A stretch of DNA of 40,470 bases from Paracoccaceae bacterium (lineage in GTDB: Bacteria; Pseudomonadota; Alphaproteobacteria; Rhodobacterales; Rhodobacteraceae): positions 1-40,470 of the forward strand of contig NZVE01000080.1 of the NCBI GenBank assembly GCA_002697345.1. The letters run 5' to 3'. How positions within the stretch are numbered: position 1 is the stretch's first letter; every line of letters begins with the position of its first letter. Shown here in pieces: positions 28,254 to 36,750 of this stretch. The notes beneath the pieces were generated by a model. The model was not told the origin of the DNA, searched no databases, and was given only the letters and a program-made list of their open reading frames with translations. Position numbers and translations under genes: made by a program.

Positions 28254-29321
28254 TTACTGTAACCCCCACTCGTCTGACTGCATTTCAATAAGCCTTGAAG
28301 CAGTTCGTTCAAACTCAAACGAATTCATTCCTTTTGGGTAAAGGTTTTTAGGAATATCAGCCGCTGAACATATTAATCGAACTTTTGCTTCATAGAGTGT
28401 ATCTATAAGAGTAATAAAGCGCTTCGCTTCGTTTGCTTTTGAGGGAGTTAAAATTGGGATGTTTTCTATTATGATTAAGTTTAAAACTTCTGCAATACAT
28501 AGGTAGTCTGCAGGCCCCAAGGGGACGCCACATAAATCATTGAAACTAGCTCGAGCAACACCGTTTTTAAACTTATTAAATATAAATACTCTGTCATTTA
28601 CGTTAATTTTTAATTTGGTAGAATCACCGTTTGTTATGTCATTCCATAGTTTATTAACTTTGAGCTGTGATTTCTTATCTATCGGTGAATAGTAAAGAAC
28701 TTTTTTAGATAATTTTTTTTGACGATAATCAGTATTTGTGTCTAACTTATGAATTATAAGAGAGTCTTTAATAAGAGAAATAAAGGGTAAAAATAAGTTA
28801 CGGTTTAAGCCATCTTTATACAAACTATCTGGAATTCTGTTTGAGGTTATTACTATTGCCACATTGGATGATATTAGGCCTTCAAAAAGCCTGCCTACAA
28901 GCATGGCATCTGTAATATCAGTTATTTGAAGCTCATCAAAGCAAAGTAAGTCTGTTTTTTTTGCAATGTCTTTTATAATTTTCTCAATTGGGTTCTTAGT
29001 TCCGGTCTTTCTAAGGTCATAAAGAGATTTATGTGTTTGTTGCATAAAGCTATGGAAGTGAACTCGAGTTTTATTTTTTAAAACACTCGCCTCAAAAAAT
29101 TTATCCATGAGCATGGATTTTCCTGAACCGACACCACCCCAAAGATAGATACCTTTTATGATTTTGTGATTTTTTTTAAATTTAAGTATATATTTATTTT
29201 TTACTCTTTTTGACAGAGAGTTTGATAGTTGGTCTAAAATCTCAATAGTTTTGATTTGGGCTTCATCAAGAGATAAAACCCCTGCTTCAGTTTCTTCATT
29301 ATATTTCTTTAGTATGGACAT
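28254..29321 (-). CDS. zapE: Cell division protein ZapE (AFG1-like ATPase)
   Basis: ZapE is an AFG1-type AAA-like ATPase; in E. coli it acts at the division ring under stress, and the mitochondrial Afg1 affects respiratory-chain turnover. The 355-aa product has Walker A GGVGSGKSMLMDKFF (about residues 62-76), KTRVHFHSFM, Walker B LLCFDELQITDITDAMLVGRLF, and the C-terminal RTASRLIEMQS segment. Length is typical. It converges with folC and lies downstream of the ornithine-cyclodeaminase-like gene without sharing its strand start. Confidence 0.94.
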   Translation of the reverse strand: MSILKKYNEETEAGVLSLDEAQIKTIEILDQLSNSLSKRVKNKYILKFKKNHKIIKGIYLWGGVGSGKSMLMDKFFEASVLKNKTRVHFHSFMQQTHKSLYDLRKTGTKNPIEKIIKDIAKKTDLLCFDELQITDITDAMLVGRLFEGLISSNVAIVITSNRIPDSLYKDGLNRNLFLPFISLIKDSLIIHKLDTNTDYRQKKLSKKVLYYSPIDKKSQLKVNKLWNDITNGDSTKLKINVNDRVFIFNKFKNGVARASFNDLCGVPLGPADYLCIAEVLNLIIIENIPILTPSKANEAKRFITLIDTLYEAKVRLICSAADIPKNLYPKGMNSFEFERTASRLIEMQSDEWGLQ

Positions 29322-29463
29322 TTTTTAACCTTATGCAGTTTTTTCTCTCTTCACTGGTAGTTAGTAGTAATACACATTAGGTTAAGATAGTTGTGTATTA
29401 ATAGTGTTTTTGAGATGTTTTATGTGCCTTTTATAATAATTTTAGGAATACTAACTTAAAGGT

Positions 29464-30381
29464 TTAATTATGGATAGTTTTCCATTTTTTCAAAATGTAT
29501 TTACTAGTCATTAAATCTAAATGTGCACCACCACCATTTTTTGCGATGGTTATTTCATTTTGTGATTTTCTTTTGAATTTGTTTAAGCTGTAGAAATCTG
29601 CTAAAATATCTTCTCTTTTAATTACCCTAGACTGTAGTGGAATTTTTAATTCTCCAATATGTTCAACAGTAGTATCAAAAGAATCTACAAAAATGCGACC
29701 TTTTTTTATTGCGATATCGTCAATCTCTCGCATGTCGGGGCGATAAGACCCAATTAAATCGAGATGTTGCCCTGGTCGCAGCCACTTTCCCTTGATTAAA
29801 GGCATAATTGACATTGTTGCTGTGCATATGATGTCAGCCTCTTCCACACCTTTTTTTAGATTTTGAACTAAAGTAACGGCATGTTTTTTTGAGAAAATAG
29901 AAGCATTTTCTAATGAACGGCTCCAGATATAATAATTAGCGTCTGGAAAAATAGTTTTATAAGCAGCAACCATTGCAGAACTCATGTTTCCTGAACCAAC
30001 TAAAAGAATTTTTTCAGAGTTCTTTCGAGCCAGATATTTGGTAGCTAGTAAAGAGTCAGCAGCAGTTTTCCATTTTGTTAAAAGGTGAAAGTCGATAAAT
30101 GCCTCTAATTCCCCAGTTTGATCTGAGAATAATGAAACAGAACCATTAATTACAGGTAAACTAGTATTTTTATTTTTAGGAAATATGGTAGCAGTTTTGA
30201 CAAGCTGACCTAATCCATCAATCCATGCGGTTCTGGAAAGTAGAGTATCGTCTTTTCTGGAGAGAATTATGTCTCTAATTTGAGCTTTTGGACGACTATG
30301 GCCGTCAATTAAGTCTGTTACTAACTCTGACCAATCTAGTAACGGCTCGACATTAGAAGAGTTAATTATTTTAACAGTCAC
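29464..30381 (-). CDS. Ornithine cyclodeaminase/mu-crystallin family protein
   Basis: The 305-aa product carries a Rossmann NAD(P) motif LLVGSGNMSSAMVAA (about residues 130-144) and the family core LVKTATIFPK plus LLTKWKTAADSLLATKYLA. Family members include ornithine cyclodeaminase, alanine dehydrogenases and ketimine reductases. The Arg that binds the substrate carboxylate in true ornithine cyclodeaminases (the LRTAA motif) is Lys here (WKTAA), so the substrate may differ. The start is GTG at 30381 with a strong GGAGG site 6 bp upstream. The neighbours (zapE, dnaE2) give no pathway hint. Confidence 0.85.
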   Translation of the reverse strand: MTVKIINSSNVEPLLDWSELVTDLIDGHSRPKAQIRDIILSRKDDTLLSRTAWIDGLGQLVKTATIFPKNKNTSLPVINGSVSLFSDQTGELEAFIDFHLLTKWKTAADSLLATKYLARKNSEKILLVGSGNMSSAMVAAYKTIFPDANYYIWSRSLENASIFSKKHAVTLVQNLKKGVEEADIICTATMSIMPLIKGKWLRPGQHLDLIGSYRPDMREIDDIAIKKGRIFVDSFDTTVEHIGELKIPLQSRVIKREDILADFYSLNKFKRKSQNEITIAKNGGGAHLDLMTSKYILKKWKTIHN

Positions 30382-30511
30382 AACTTACCTCCATATAAAT
30401 AATAAAAATATAGCTCTTTTAATATTGTCATATATACCTTTTTAAAGACTATTTTAACATAGCTTTGTACGAACTTTAATGAGAGGTTTTGATGTAAAGT
30501 AGGCTCTTTTT

Positions 30512-33352
30512 TTATTTTGGAGTTAGCTTACTTCTTAAAAGAGTAAGCGGGTGTCCATGCAATGATAAACGCATAGAAGCGTAATCCTCGGCTATATGCT
30601 CTCCTATACGCATTTTTTTTGGAACATAGTTTGATAGCTCCTTTATGTTTTCTCCTTCAAGGCTTTTTTCAAAAAGTGGTAATGTCTTTCTGCTGGTAAT
30701 AGATTTAGCATCCCATAAAGCTTTGCGGCGATCTATACCCATATCAATAAATGCATCTGCTTCTGCTAATGTGGCTAATATGTGGGGAGGTGTTCCAGCG
30801 CGACGCCAGACATCTTCTATAGTTAAGTAACCATTTCCACGAGCACTTATAATCCAATCAATCTCACTTTTTTGTAAAGACTTTATTTGGCAAAAACCCA
30901 GACGTAATGCCATCTCACCACTACTGTCTGGTTCTAAAACATTTTGCCAATAACTATGGTTTATTGATACAGGCCTAATAGTTACGTTATGGACTTTTGC
31001 ATCTTGAACGATTTGTGCTGGAGCATAAAAACCCATAGGCTGAGAGTTTAATAATGCACAAGAAAATACTTCTGGGTAATGACATTTTATCCATGCTGAT
31101 GCGTAGACAAGAAAGGCAAAGCTTGCAGCGTGGCTTTCTGGGAAGCCATAGCTACCAAAGCCTTCTATTTGTGAAAAGCAACGATAAGAAAACTCTTCTT
31201 CATAACCATTTAAGAGCATGCCTTTTACGAATTTATTACGAAAACTACTTATATCCCCATTTTTTTTAAATGTAGTTAGTGAACGACGTAGTTGATCTGC
31301 TTCTGTAGGTGTAAAGCCAGCACCAATAATTGCGATTTGCATGGCTTGTTCTTGGAAAAGTGGGACGCCAAGTGTCTTCTTTAAAACCTCACCAAGCTTA
31401 TTAGATGGAAAAATTACTTCTTCCTCCCCATTGCGCCGTCTTAAAAATGGATGAACCATTTTTCCTTGGATAGGCCCGGGACGAACGATAGCAACCTGAA
31501 TGACAAGATCATAAAAACATTTTGGTTTCATTCTTGGTAAAAAATTCATTTGAGCACGGCTCTCCACTTGAAACACGCCTAAGCTATCCCCCTTGCTAAG
31601 CATTGTATAAGTAGATTGATCTTCTGGAGGTATTGTTGAGAGAGTATATTCGAGACCATAATAGCTTTTAATTAAGCTAAAAGCTTTTTGTATACATGTT
31701 AACATCCCGAGAGATAAAATATCCACCTTAAGAATTCCAAGCGTGTCTATATCATCTTTGTCCCAACAAATAATAGTTCTGCCTTCCATTGTGGCATTTT
31801 CTATCGGCACCAACTCGTCTAATCGACTATCAGTTATAATAAAGCCACCAACATGTTGTGATAAGTGCCTAGGAAAACCTTGAATTTCATTTATTAACTT
31901 CAAAGAAAGAGAAAGTCGACTGTCAGAGGGGTCGAGTCCAAGCTCTTTAATTTTATCATTATCGATATTTTTTGAAGACCCAAATCCCCATATTTGAGAG
32001 CTTAGTGATGTTATAGTGCTTTCTGAAAGCCCCATAGCTTTTCCAACTTCTCGTACAGCACTCTTCCCTCTATAGTGAATTACTGTAGCGCAAAGGCCTG
32101 CTCTATGCCTTCCATATTTTTTATATATGTATTGTATGACTTCTTCCCGTCGACTGTGCTCAAAGTCTACATCAATATCTGGAGGTTCATTTCGAGCTTC
32201 AGAAACAAAACGTTCAAATACCATAGAGCCAATTTCTGGACTAACAGAGGTTATTCCTAGGCAGTAACAAACTACCGAATTTGCAGCAGAACCACGACCC
32301 TGACATAGAATATTTTGTGACCTAGCAAAATAGACAATGTCATTTACTGTTAGAAAGTAAGATTCATATTTGAGCTTATTTATAAGTGTAAGCTCGTGTT
32401 CAAGCATTTTTCTAACTTTTCTTGTAGCACCTTCTGGATAACGCCAGCTTAGGCCTTCGTAAGAAAGGTTTTTTAATCTTTGGTGTGGGGTCATTCCAGC
32501 GTTAACCTCAGATGGATAGTCCTGACGTAATTCTGCTAAAGAAAAATTACATAAGTCAGAAACCTCATTGGTGCGATATACAGACTCTTCAAACCCTTTA
32601 AAGATTGTTAACATCTCAGAGTGGTTTCGTAGCCTTTTTTCTGAATTTGTTTGAGCTGAATAGCCTAATTTTTCAACCTGAAGGTTATTTCTTATGCATG
32701 TTAAGATATCGGTTAGTTTCCTACGATTTCCAATATGCATTAAAGGAGCTGCCGATGCTATTGTGGGAATACATAAATCTTGAGAGATTTTAGATAGATG
32801 TTTAAATCTTATGTGATCCTGTCCGTCATAAAGAGGGTTAAGTAAAAAGAAACTGTTTTTTCTAAAAGAATTTACTATTTTTTGACAACTATTTAACCAG
32901 TAATCTGGAGTAGGCTTGTTTTTCTGAGCCTCCTCAGAGGGATGAATTAATAGTATAAGATTAGATCCAAACTCTAGAAGGTCCTTTGTATTTATATTGC
33001 ATTGACCTTTTGGAGCTGATTGGCGGCCTTTTGATATTATACGTGACATCTCACTCCAAGCTAATTTTGTTGGGGCTAGAGCATTTAAGCAGAATCCATT
33101 ATTGAGTACTAGTTTTGTTGCAGGAATTAATCGTGGGGAGCATTTATAGTTTTTTGTTTGAGAGTCTTTTCTGCTTAGAGCAATTTTAAGACATTCTTTA
33201 TGAGCCCTCACAATGCCGGCAACAGAGTTAACATCTGTAATAGCAAAAGCTTCCATTCCAATTGAGGCTACACGATTAGCGTATTCCTCTGGGTGAGAGC
33301 CTCCAGTTAGAAAAGTAAAGTTTGATGTGATATTTAGTTCTATAAATTTCAT
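30512..33352 (-). CDS. dnaE2: Error-prone DNA polymerase DnaE2 (C-terminally short)
   Basis: DnaE2 (ImuC) is an alpha-subunit-type polymerase for translesion synthesis induced by DNA damage. The product (946 aa from the ATG at 33352) has a PHP domain (SHPEEYANRVASIGMEAF, DVNSVAGIVRAH), the palm with PDIDVDFEH (Asp394 and Asp396) and KVDILSLG (Asp544), fingers, and HhH region. It stops at SLHGHPLTLLRSKLTPK, just where the OB-fold/C-terminal domain of about 120 residues normally follows. No continuation is seen in the 130 bp beyond. imuA and imuB are not beside it. I chose ATG 33352 because the GTG at 33370 lies inside a LexA box; the GTG start would give 952 aa. Confidence 0.92.
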   Translation of the reverse strand: MKFIELNITSNFTFLTGGSHPEEYANRVASIGMEAFAITDVNSVAGIVRAHKECLKIALSRKDSQTKNYKCSPRLIPATKLVLNNGFCLNALAPTKLAWSEMSRIISKGRQSAPKGQCNINTKDLLEFGSNLILLIHPSEEAQKNKPTPDYWLNSCQKIVNSFRKNSFFLLNPLYDGQDHIRFKHLSKISQDLCIPTIASAAPLMHIGNRRKLTDILTCIRNNLQVEKLGYSAQTNSEKRLRNHSEMLTIFKGFEESVYRTNEVSDLCNFSLAELRQDYPSEVNAGMTPHQRLKNLSYEGLSWRYPEGATRKVRKMLEHELTLINKLKYESYFLTVNDIVYFARSQNILCQGRGSAANSVVCYCLGITSVSPEIGSMVFERFVSEARNEPPDIDVDFEHSRREEVIQYIYKKYGRHRAGLCATVIHYRGKSAVREVGKAMGLSESTITSLSSQIWGFGSSKNIDNDKIKELGLDPSDSRLSLSLKLINEIQGFPRHLSQHVGGFIITDSRLDELVPIENATMEGRTIICWDKDDIDTLGILKVDILSLGMLTCIQKAFSLIKSYYGLEYTLSTIPPEDQSTYTMLSKGDSLGVFQVESRAQMNFLPRMKPKCFYDLVIQVAIVRPGPIQGKMVHPFLRRRNGEEEVIFPSNKLGEVLKKTLGVPLFQEQAMQIAIIGAGFTPTEADQLRRSLTTFKKNGDISSFRNKFVKGMLLNGYEEEFSYRCFSQIEGFGSYGFPESHAASFAFLVYASAWIKCHYPEVFSCALLNSQPMGFYAPAQIVQDAKVHNVTIRPVSINHSYWQNVLEPDSSGEMALRLGFCQIKSLQKSEIDWIISARGNGYLTIEDVWRRAGTPPHILATLAEADAFIDMGIDRRKALWDAKSITSRKTLPLFEKSLEGENIKELSNYVPKKMRIGEHIAEDYASMRLSLHGHPLTLLRSKLTPK

Positions 33353-33364
33353 TGGAAATATTTT

Positions 33365-33379
33365 GTTCACTGTTTGTTC
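33365..33379. promoter_or_regulatory. LexA (SOS) box, GTTC-N7-GTTC
   Basis: The plus strand reads GTTC-ACTGTTT-GTTC, an exact match to the direct-repeat SOS box of alphaproteobacteria (GTTC-N7-GTTC, equal to GAAC-N7-GAAC on the other strand). It lies 13 bp upstream of the preferred dnaE2 ATG and overlaps the alternative GTG. dnaE2 is an SOS gene in related bacteria, so LexA repression of it is very likely. Confidence 0.75.
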
Positions 33380-33400
33380 TTTACTTAAATCTTATTTATA

Positions 33401-33414
33401 TTGATGTATGTCAA
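33401..33414. promoter_or_regulatory. Palindrome resembling an FNR/CRP-family site
   Basis: TTGATGTATGTCAA, an inverted repeat with arms TTGA/TCAA and a 6-bp spacer that extends to TATTGA/TCAATA, lies 22 bp further from dnaE2 than the SOS box. It resembles the FnrL/FNR site TTGAT-N4-ATCAA with one mismatch. The region is AT-rich, so chance is a real possibility. Confidence 0.3.
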
Positions 33415-33607
33415 TACATTTACAGATCTTAGTTATCATAAGGCTAATATAGCTAAAGGTATGTGCAACTATTTCCTAATGATTTAAATTATATTGCTAG
33501 TATTATGATAAGAAAAAAACATATTCTCTATTAAATAAAAGAACCTTAGGTTTTTTTAACTTTTTGGTGTTTAATCAAGATATTATAAAAATAGGAGTAT
33601 AAAAACT

Positions 33608-33781
33608 ATGTCGTTGAACAATTACCTTAAGAAACTAAAAAGTAAGCATCTGACATTAAAGGACAACATAAAAAGTGCGCAGGCGAATTTAAAAACAGAT
33701 GATAAAAATATTGTTCTTATGAAAAAAATGAAATTAAGAATAAAAGAGAAAATTTTTAGAATGGAACAGAATTTTAATTAG
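33608..33781 (+). CDS. YdcH/DUF465 family small protein
   Basis: A 57-aa frame too short for most ORF filters starts at ATG 33608, preceded by AGGAG 10 bp upstream, and ends at TAG 33779-33781. The product, MSLNNYLKKLKSKHLTLKD at the N-terminus and MKKMKLRIKEKIFRMEQ at the C-terminus, matches the DUF465/YdcH pattern: two helices forming a short coiled coil, with the conserved LK.KH..L and LKK.KLRLKEE-like motifs. The function of the family is unknown. It stands alone in an AT-rich gap. Confidence 0.75.
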   Translation: MSLNNYLKKLKSKHLTLKDNIKSAQANLKTDDKNIVLMKKMKLRIKEKIFRMEQNFN

Positions 33782-34151
33782 ATATCAAAATTGGTATTTT
33801 TGAAAACTATGGTTTAATTTCAGTTGTACTATTTCTAGTTTTTTAAAAACTGTAATTAGTTAGAATAATTAAATTTAATATTAGGGCAAAAATTAATGAT
33901 TCAGTTATAGTTCTAGATTTAGATTAGAATAATAACTAGATAAGAACCCTTGGCATTTATTTTTTTGCTTAGTTTTTGGTAAAATGGGGAAGATGTTTGA
34001 TTAAAAATAGAAGATATGAGGTACTATACCAAAAAAAGAAAGAGTAATTTTACATACTTGAATATTATAAATTTAAAGAGATATTAACTGGAACCTATAC
34101 AATTTATAGGAAAGTTCATATTACTTATTATAGTCTAAAACTGGAAACACT
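33782..34151. other. AT-rich stretch with no recognised gene
   Basis: About 370 bp of very AT-rich sequence between the DUF465 gene and the GST gene. Both strands show only frames of about 20 codons or fewer; the best, ATG at 34016, encodes 23 residues without a ribosome-binding site. It must contain the GST promoter. The only structure seen is the inverted repeat at 34094-34110. No tRNA or known RNA gene was recognised. Confidence 0.6.
34094..34110. repeat. Short inverted repeat upstream of the GST gene
   Basis: CCTATA-CAATT-TATAGG, perfect 6-bp arms around 5 bp, lies about 42 bp before the GST ATG. It could be an operator or an RNA hairpin in the leader. AT-rich context lowers its weight. 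Confidence 0.3.
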
Positions 34152-34817
34152 ATGCACCGCCTTTATCACTTTGTTCTTTCTCCTTTTTGTCGAAAAGTAA
34201 GATTAGTTTTGGCAGAAAAAAAAATTGAAATAGAGCTTATCCAAGAGCGTTACTGGGACAAATCAGCTGATTTTTTAAAACGTAATCCAGCCGGAAAAGT
34301 TCCAGTTCTAAAAACTAATGGATTTTTTTTGAGTGATAGTCAGTCTATTTGTGAGTATTTAGAAGAAACACTACCAACATATGCGTTGATCCCAGAAGAT
34401 TTTGTAGAACGTGCAGAAGTGAGACGGTTGGTTTTTTGGTTTGATGATAAGTTTTACAATGATGTAACAGTAAATCTTCTTTATGAAAGATTAACAAAAA
34501 AAATAGTGGGATTAGGTCAACCCGATGGTCAAAAAATAAAAAAAGGTGCTCAAAACATAAAGATTCATTTAGATTATATGGATAAACTTTTAGAAGATAG
34601 ATCTTGGCTTGCTGGTAGTTATCTAACTCTTGCTGATTTTACTGCTGCTGCGCATCTTTCATGCCTTGATTATATTTCAGATGTTGATTGGAATAGAAGT
34701 AGTAATGTTAAAGATTGGTATGCAAAAATAAAGTCTCGACCAGCTTTTAGATCAATTCTAGCAGATCAGGTTTCAGGGTTTCCACCACCGCCACATTATA
34801 CGGATTTAGACTTTTGA
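34152..34817 (+). CDS. Glutathione S-transferase family protein
   Basis: The 221-aa product has the thioredoxin-like N-terminal domain (about residues 1-78: [42 protein letters not shown]) and an all-helical C-domain ([19 protein letters not shown]). SPFCR near residue 12 provides Ser or Cys as the possible thiol-activating residue, so it may conjugate glutathione or act as a thiol transferase; the substrate is unknown. Its stop overlaps the TTG start of queG, so the pair is coupled. Length is typical. Confidence 0.92.
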   Translation: MHRLYHFVLSPFCRKVRLVLAEKKIEIELIQERYWDKSADFLKRNPAGKVPVLKTNGFFLSDSQSICEYLEETLPTYALIPEDFVERAEVRRLVFWFDDKFYNDVTVNLLYERLTKKIVGLGQPDGQKIKKGAQNIKIHLDYMDKLLEDRSWLAGSYLTLADFTAAAHLSCLDYISDVDWNRSSNVKDWYAKIKSRPAFRSILADQVSGFPPPPHYTDLDF

Positions 34818-35851
34818 GTCTAAAAAAGAAACTATATAAAAAAGCTTTGTCAGAGGGGTTTTCAAAAGTAGGAATATGTAAACCAGATTCCATCCCAGAA
34901 ACAGAAATGAGGTTAAAAGAATTTTTAGGGAATGATTTTCACGGACAAATGTCGTGGATGAAAGATACCTTTGAGCGCCGCAGTAAGCCCGTGCACCTCT
35001 GGTCAGAGGTTAAGTCTATAATTATGTTTGCAGATTTATACACCCCCAAAAATGACCCTATGGCATTACAGAAATCATCTGAAAATGGAATGATTTCTGT
35101 TTACGCACAAAACCGTGATTATCATGATATTATAAAAAAGAGACTAAAAAAGGTTGGTGGTTGGTTGGTTGAGCAACAACCTTCAGAGCAAATAAAGGTT
35201 TTCGTTGATACAGCTCCATTAATGGAAAAACCGTTAGCACAGGCTGCAGGAATAGGTTGGCAAGGTAAGCATACAAATTTAGTGTCTCGTGATTTAGGAA
35301 ATTGGTTTTTTTTAGGATCAATATTAACGACTATAGAGTTAGAACCCGATTCATCAGAGTTAGATAGTTGTGGAACTTGTAGAGCGTGTCTTGATGTTTG
35401 CCCGACTAATGCTTTTCCAGCACCATATAAATTAGATGCTACAAAGTGTATATCGTATCTAACTATTGAACATAGAGGGCCTGTAGATATTAATTTAAGG
35501 GGTAGTTTAGGAAACCATATTTATGGTTGTGATGATTGTTTAGCAGTATGTCCTTGGAATAAATTTGCTAAAACTAGTTCAGAAATTCGTTACAGTGCAA
35601 GAGAAGATCTTAGCTCACCTAACCTTGGAGACCTTTCTTCTTTAAGTGATGATGAGTTTAGAAAAAAGTTTAGTGGTTCTCCAATTAAAAGAATAGGTCG
35701 AAACAGATTTGTTAGAAATGTTTTGTATGCTATAGGTAATTCCAAAAGTAAAAAATTAGCACAGTATGCTTCTAAACTGACAAACGATACAGATTATGCT
35801 GTTTCTGATGCAGCGAAGTGGGCTCTCGAAAATATTAATGTGGATTCCTAA
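34814..35851 (+). CDS. queG: Epoxyqueuosine reductase QueG
   Basis: QueG makes the last step of queuosine formation in tRNA, reducing epoxyqueuosine with a cobalamin cofactor and two 4Fe-4S clusters. The 345-aa product shows the N-terminal substrate/cobalamin domain ([17 protein letters not shown] and [11 protein letters not shown]) and the ferredoxin part with [16 protein letters not shown] and [13 protein letters not shown], giving eight cysteines for two clusters. A HEAT-like C-terminus follows. The start is TTG at 34814, overlapping the GST stop; no later start would keep the conserved N-terminus. It is followed directly by the SDR gene. Confidence 0.96.
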   Translation: MSLKKKLYKKALSEGFSKVGICKPDSIPETEMRLKEFLGNDFHGQMSWMKDTFERRSKPVHLWSEVKSIIMFADLYTPKNDPMALQKSSENGMISVYAQNRDYHDIIKKRLKKVGGWLVEQQPSEQIKVFVDTAPLMEKPLAQAAGIGWQGKHTNLVSRDLGNWFFLGSILTTIELEPDSSELDSCGTCRACLDVCPTNAFPAPYKLDATKCISYLTIEHRGPVDINLRGSLGNHIYGCDDCLAVCPWNKFAKTSSEIRYSAREDLSSPNLGDLSSLSDDEFRKKFSGSPIKRIGRNRFVRNVLYAIGNSKSKKLAQYASKLTNDTDYAVSDAAKWALENINVDS

Positions 35852-36709
35852 ATGAGACTTTTGAGTTTTGGACATGGTTACTCAGCTCAGGCTTTAGCGG
35901 ACATTTTATTACCACTGGGGTGGAAAATTAGAGCTACGACTCGGAGTAAAGAAAAGTTTAGTAAAATTGTGAAACCTGGAATAGTAACTCGAATTTGGCC
36001 AGATCAGTTATTAATTGATGACTTAGAGTGGGCAACTCATTTGTTAATATCTATTGCTCCAGATAAGTATGAAGATTTAGTACTTAAAGAATTTAGAGAA
36101 AAAATTATTAAAAATATCAAACACTTTAATTGGGTTGGCTATCTGTCGACTACAGGTGTGTATGGAAACTACGACGGTGCTTGGGTAGACGAAAAGGAAA
36201 AACTAAAACCAAGCACACTTAGAGGTCAATATAGGGTGGATGCAGAAAAAGACTGGTTAAGGTTATTTGAAACGTACAATTTACCCCTTCATATTTTTCG
36301 CCTTGCTGGCATTTATGGCCCTGGTCGCGGACCATTTTCAAAAGTTAAGTCAGGGTTAGCTAGAAGAGTAATAAAAAAGAACCAAGTGTTTAGTCGGATA
36401 CATGTTGAAGATATAGCCCAAACTTTAAGCGCATCAATCCTTAAGCCGAACCCTGGAGCGATATATAATGTTTGTGATGATCATCCCGCACCTCCAGAGG
36501 AGGTTATTTCGTATGCTGCGTATTTGCTAGGATTACCAAACCCTCCCAAAGTTAAGTTTGAAGATGCTAATATGACTGAAATGGCTCGTAGCTTTTATTT
36601 GGAATCGAAAAGAGTTAGAAATAATAAAATAAAAAATGAGTTAGGTGTACTATTAAAATATCCTAACTATAAGGTAGGCTTAAAAGCATTAATCAAAGAA
36701 AAAATTTAA
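35852..36709 (+). CDS. NAD(P)-dependent epimerase/dehydratase-like protein (atypical SDR)
   Basis: The 285-aa product begins MRLLSFGHGYSAQALADIL, a Rossmann GXGXXA nucleotide-binding loop, and has YLSTTGVYGNYDGAWVDE and IFRLAGIYGPGRGPFSKV, typical of the YeeZ-like atypical extended SDR group. The standard YXXXK catalytic pair appears altered: RGQYRVDAEKDW stands where it is expected. It starts 1 base after the queG stop and belongs to the GST-queG-SDR run. Substrate unknown. Confidence 0.85.
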   Translation: MRLLSFGHGYSAQALADILLPLGWKIRATTRSKEKFSKIVKPGIVTRIWPDQLLIDDLEWATHLLISIAPDKYEDLVLKEFREKIIKNIKHFNWVGYLSTTGVYGNYDGAWVDEKEKLKPSTLRGQYRVDAEKDWLRLFETYNLPLHIFRLAGIYGPGRGPFSKVKSGLARRVIKKNQVFSRIHVEDIAQTLSASILKPNPGAIYNVCDDHPAPPEEVISYAAYLLGLPNPPKVKFEDANMTEMARSFYLESKRVRNNKIKNELGVLLKYPNYKVGLKALIKEKI

Positions 36710-36750
36710 GTTAAGTGGGTTACAATGATTTGTTGGATAAGAAATATTTA

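Noticed and set aside
30382-30511. Possible frameshifted remainder of DnaE2
   Set aside because: The 130 bp after the stop are too few for the missing domain and translate to nothing like an OB fold in any frame.
33541-33556. AACCTTAGGTT followed by T-run as a terminator
   Set aside because: The perfect palindrome has a single-base centre, so the usable stem would be about four pairs; too weak to call.
34016-34087. Short frame of 23 codons in the gap before the GST gene
   Set aside because: No ribosome-binding site and no family pattern; such frames are expected by chance in AT-rich DNA.
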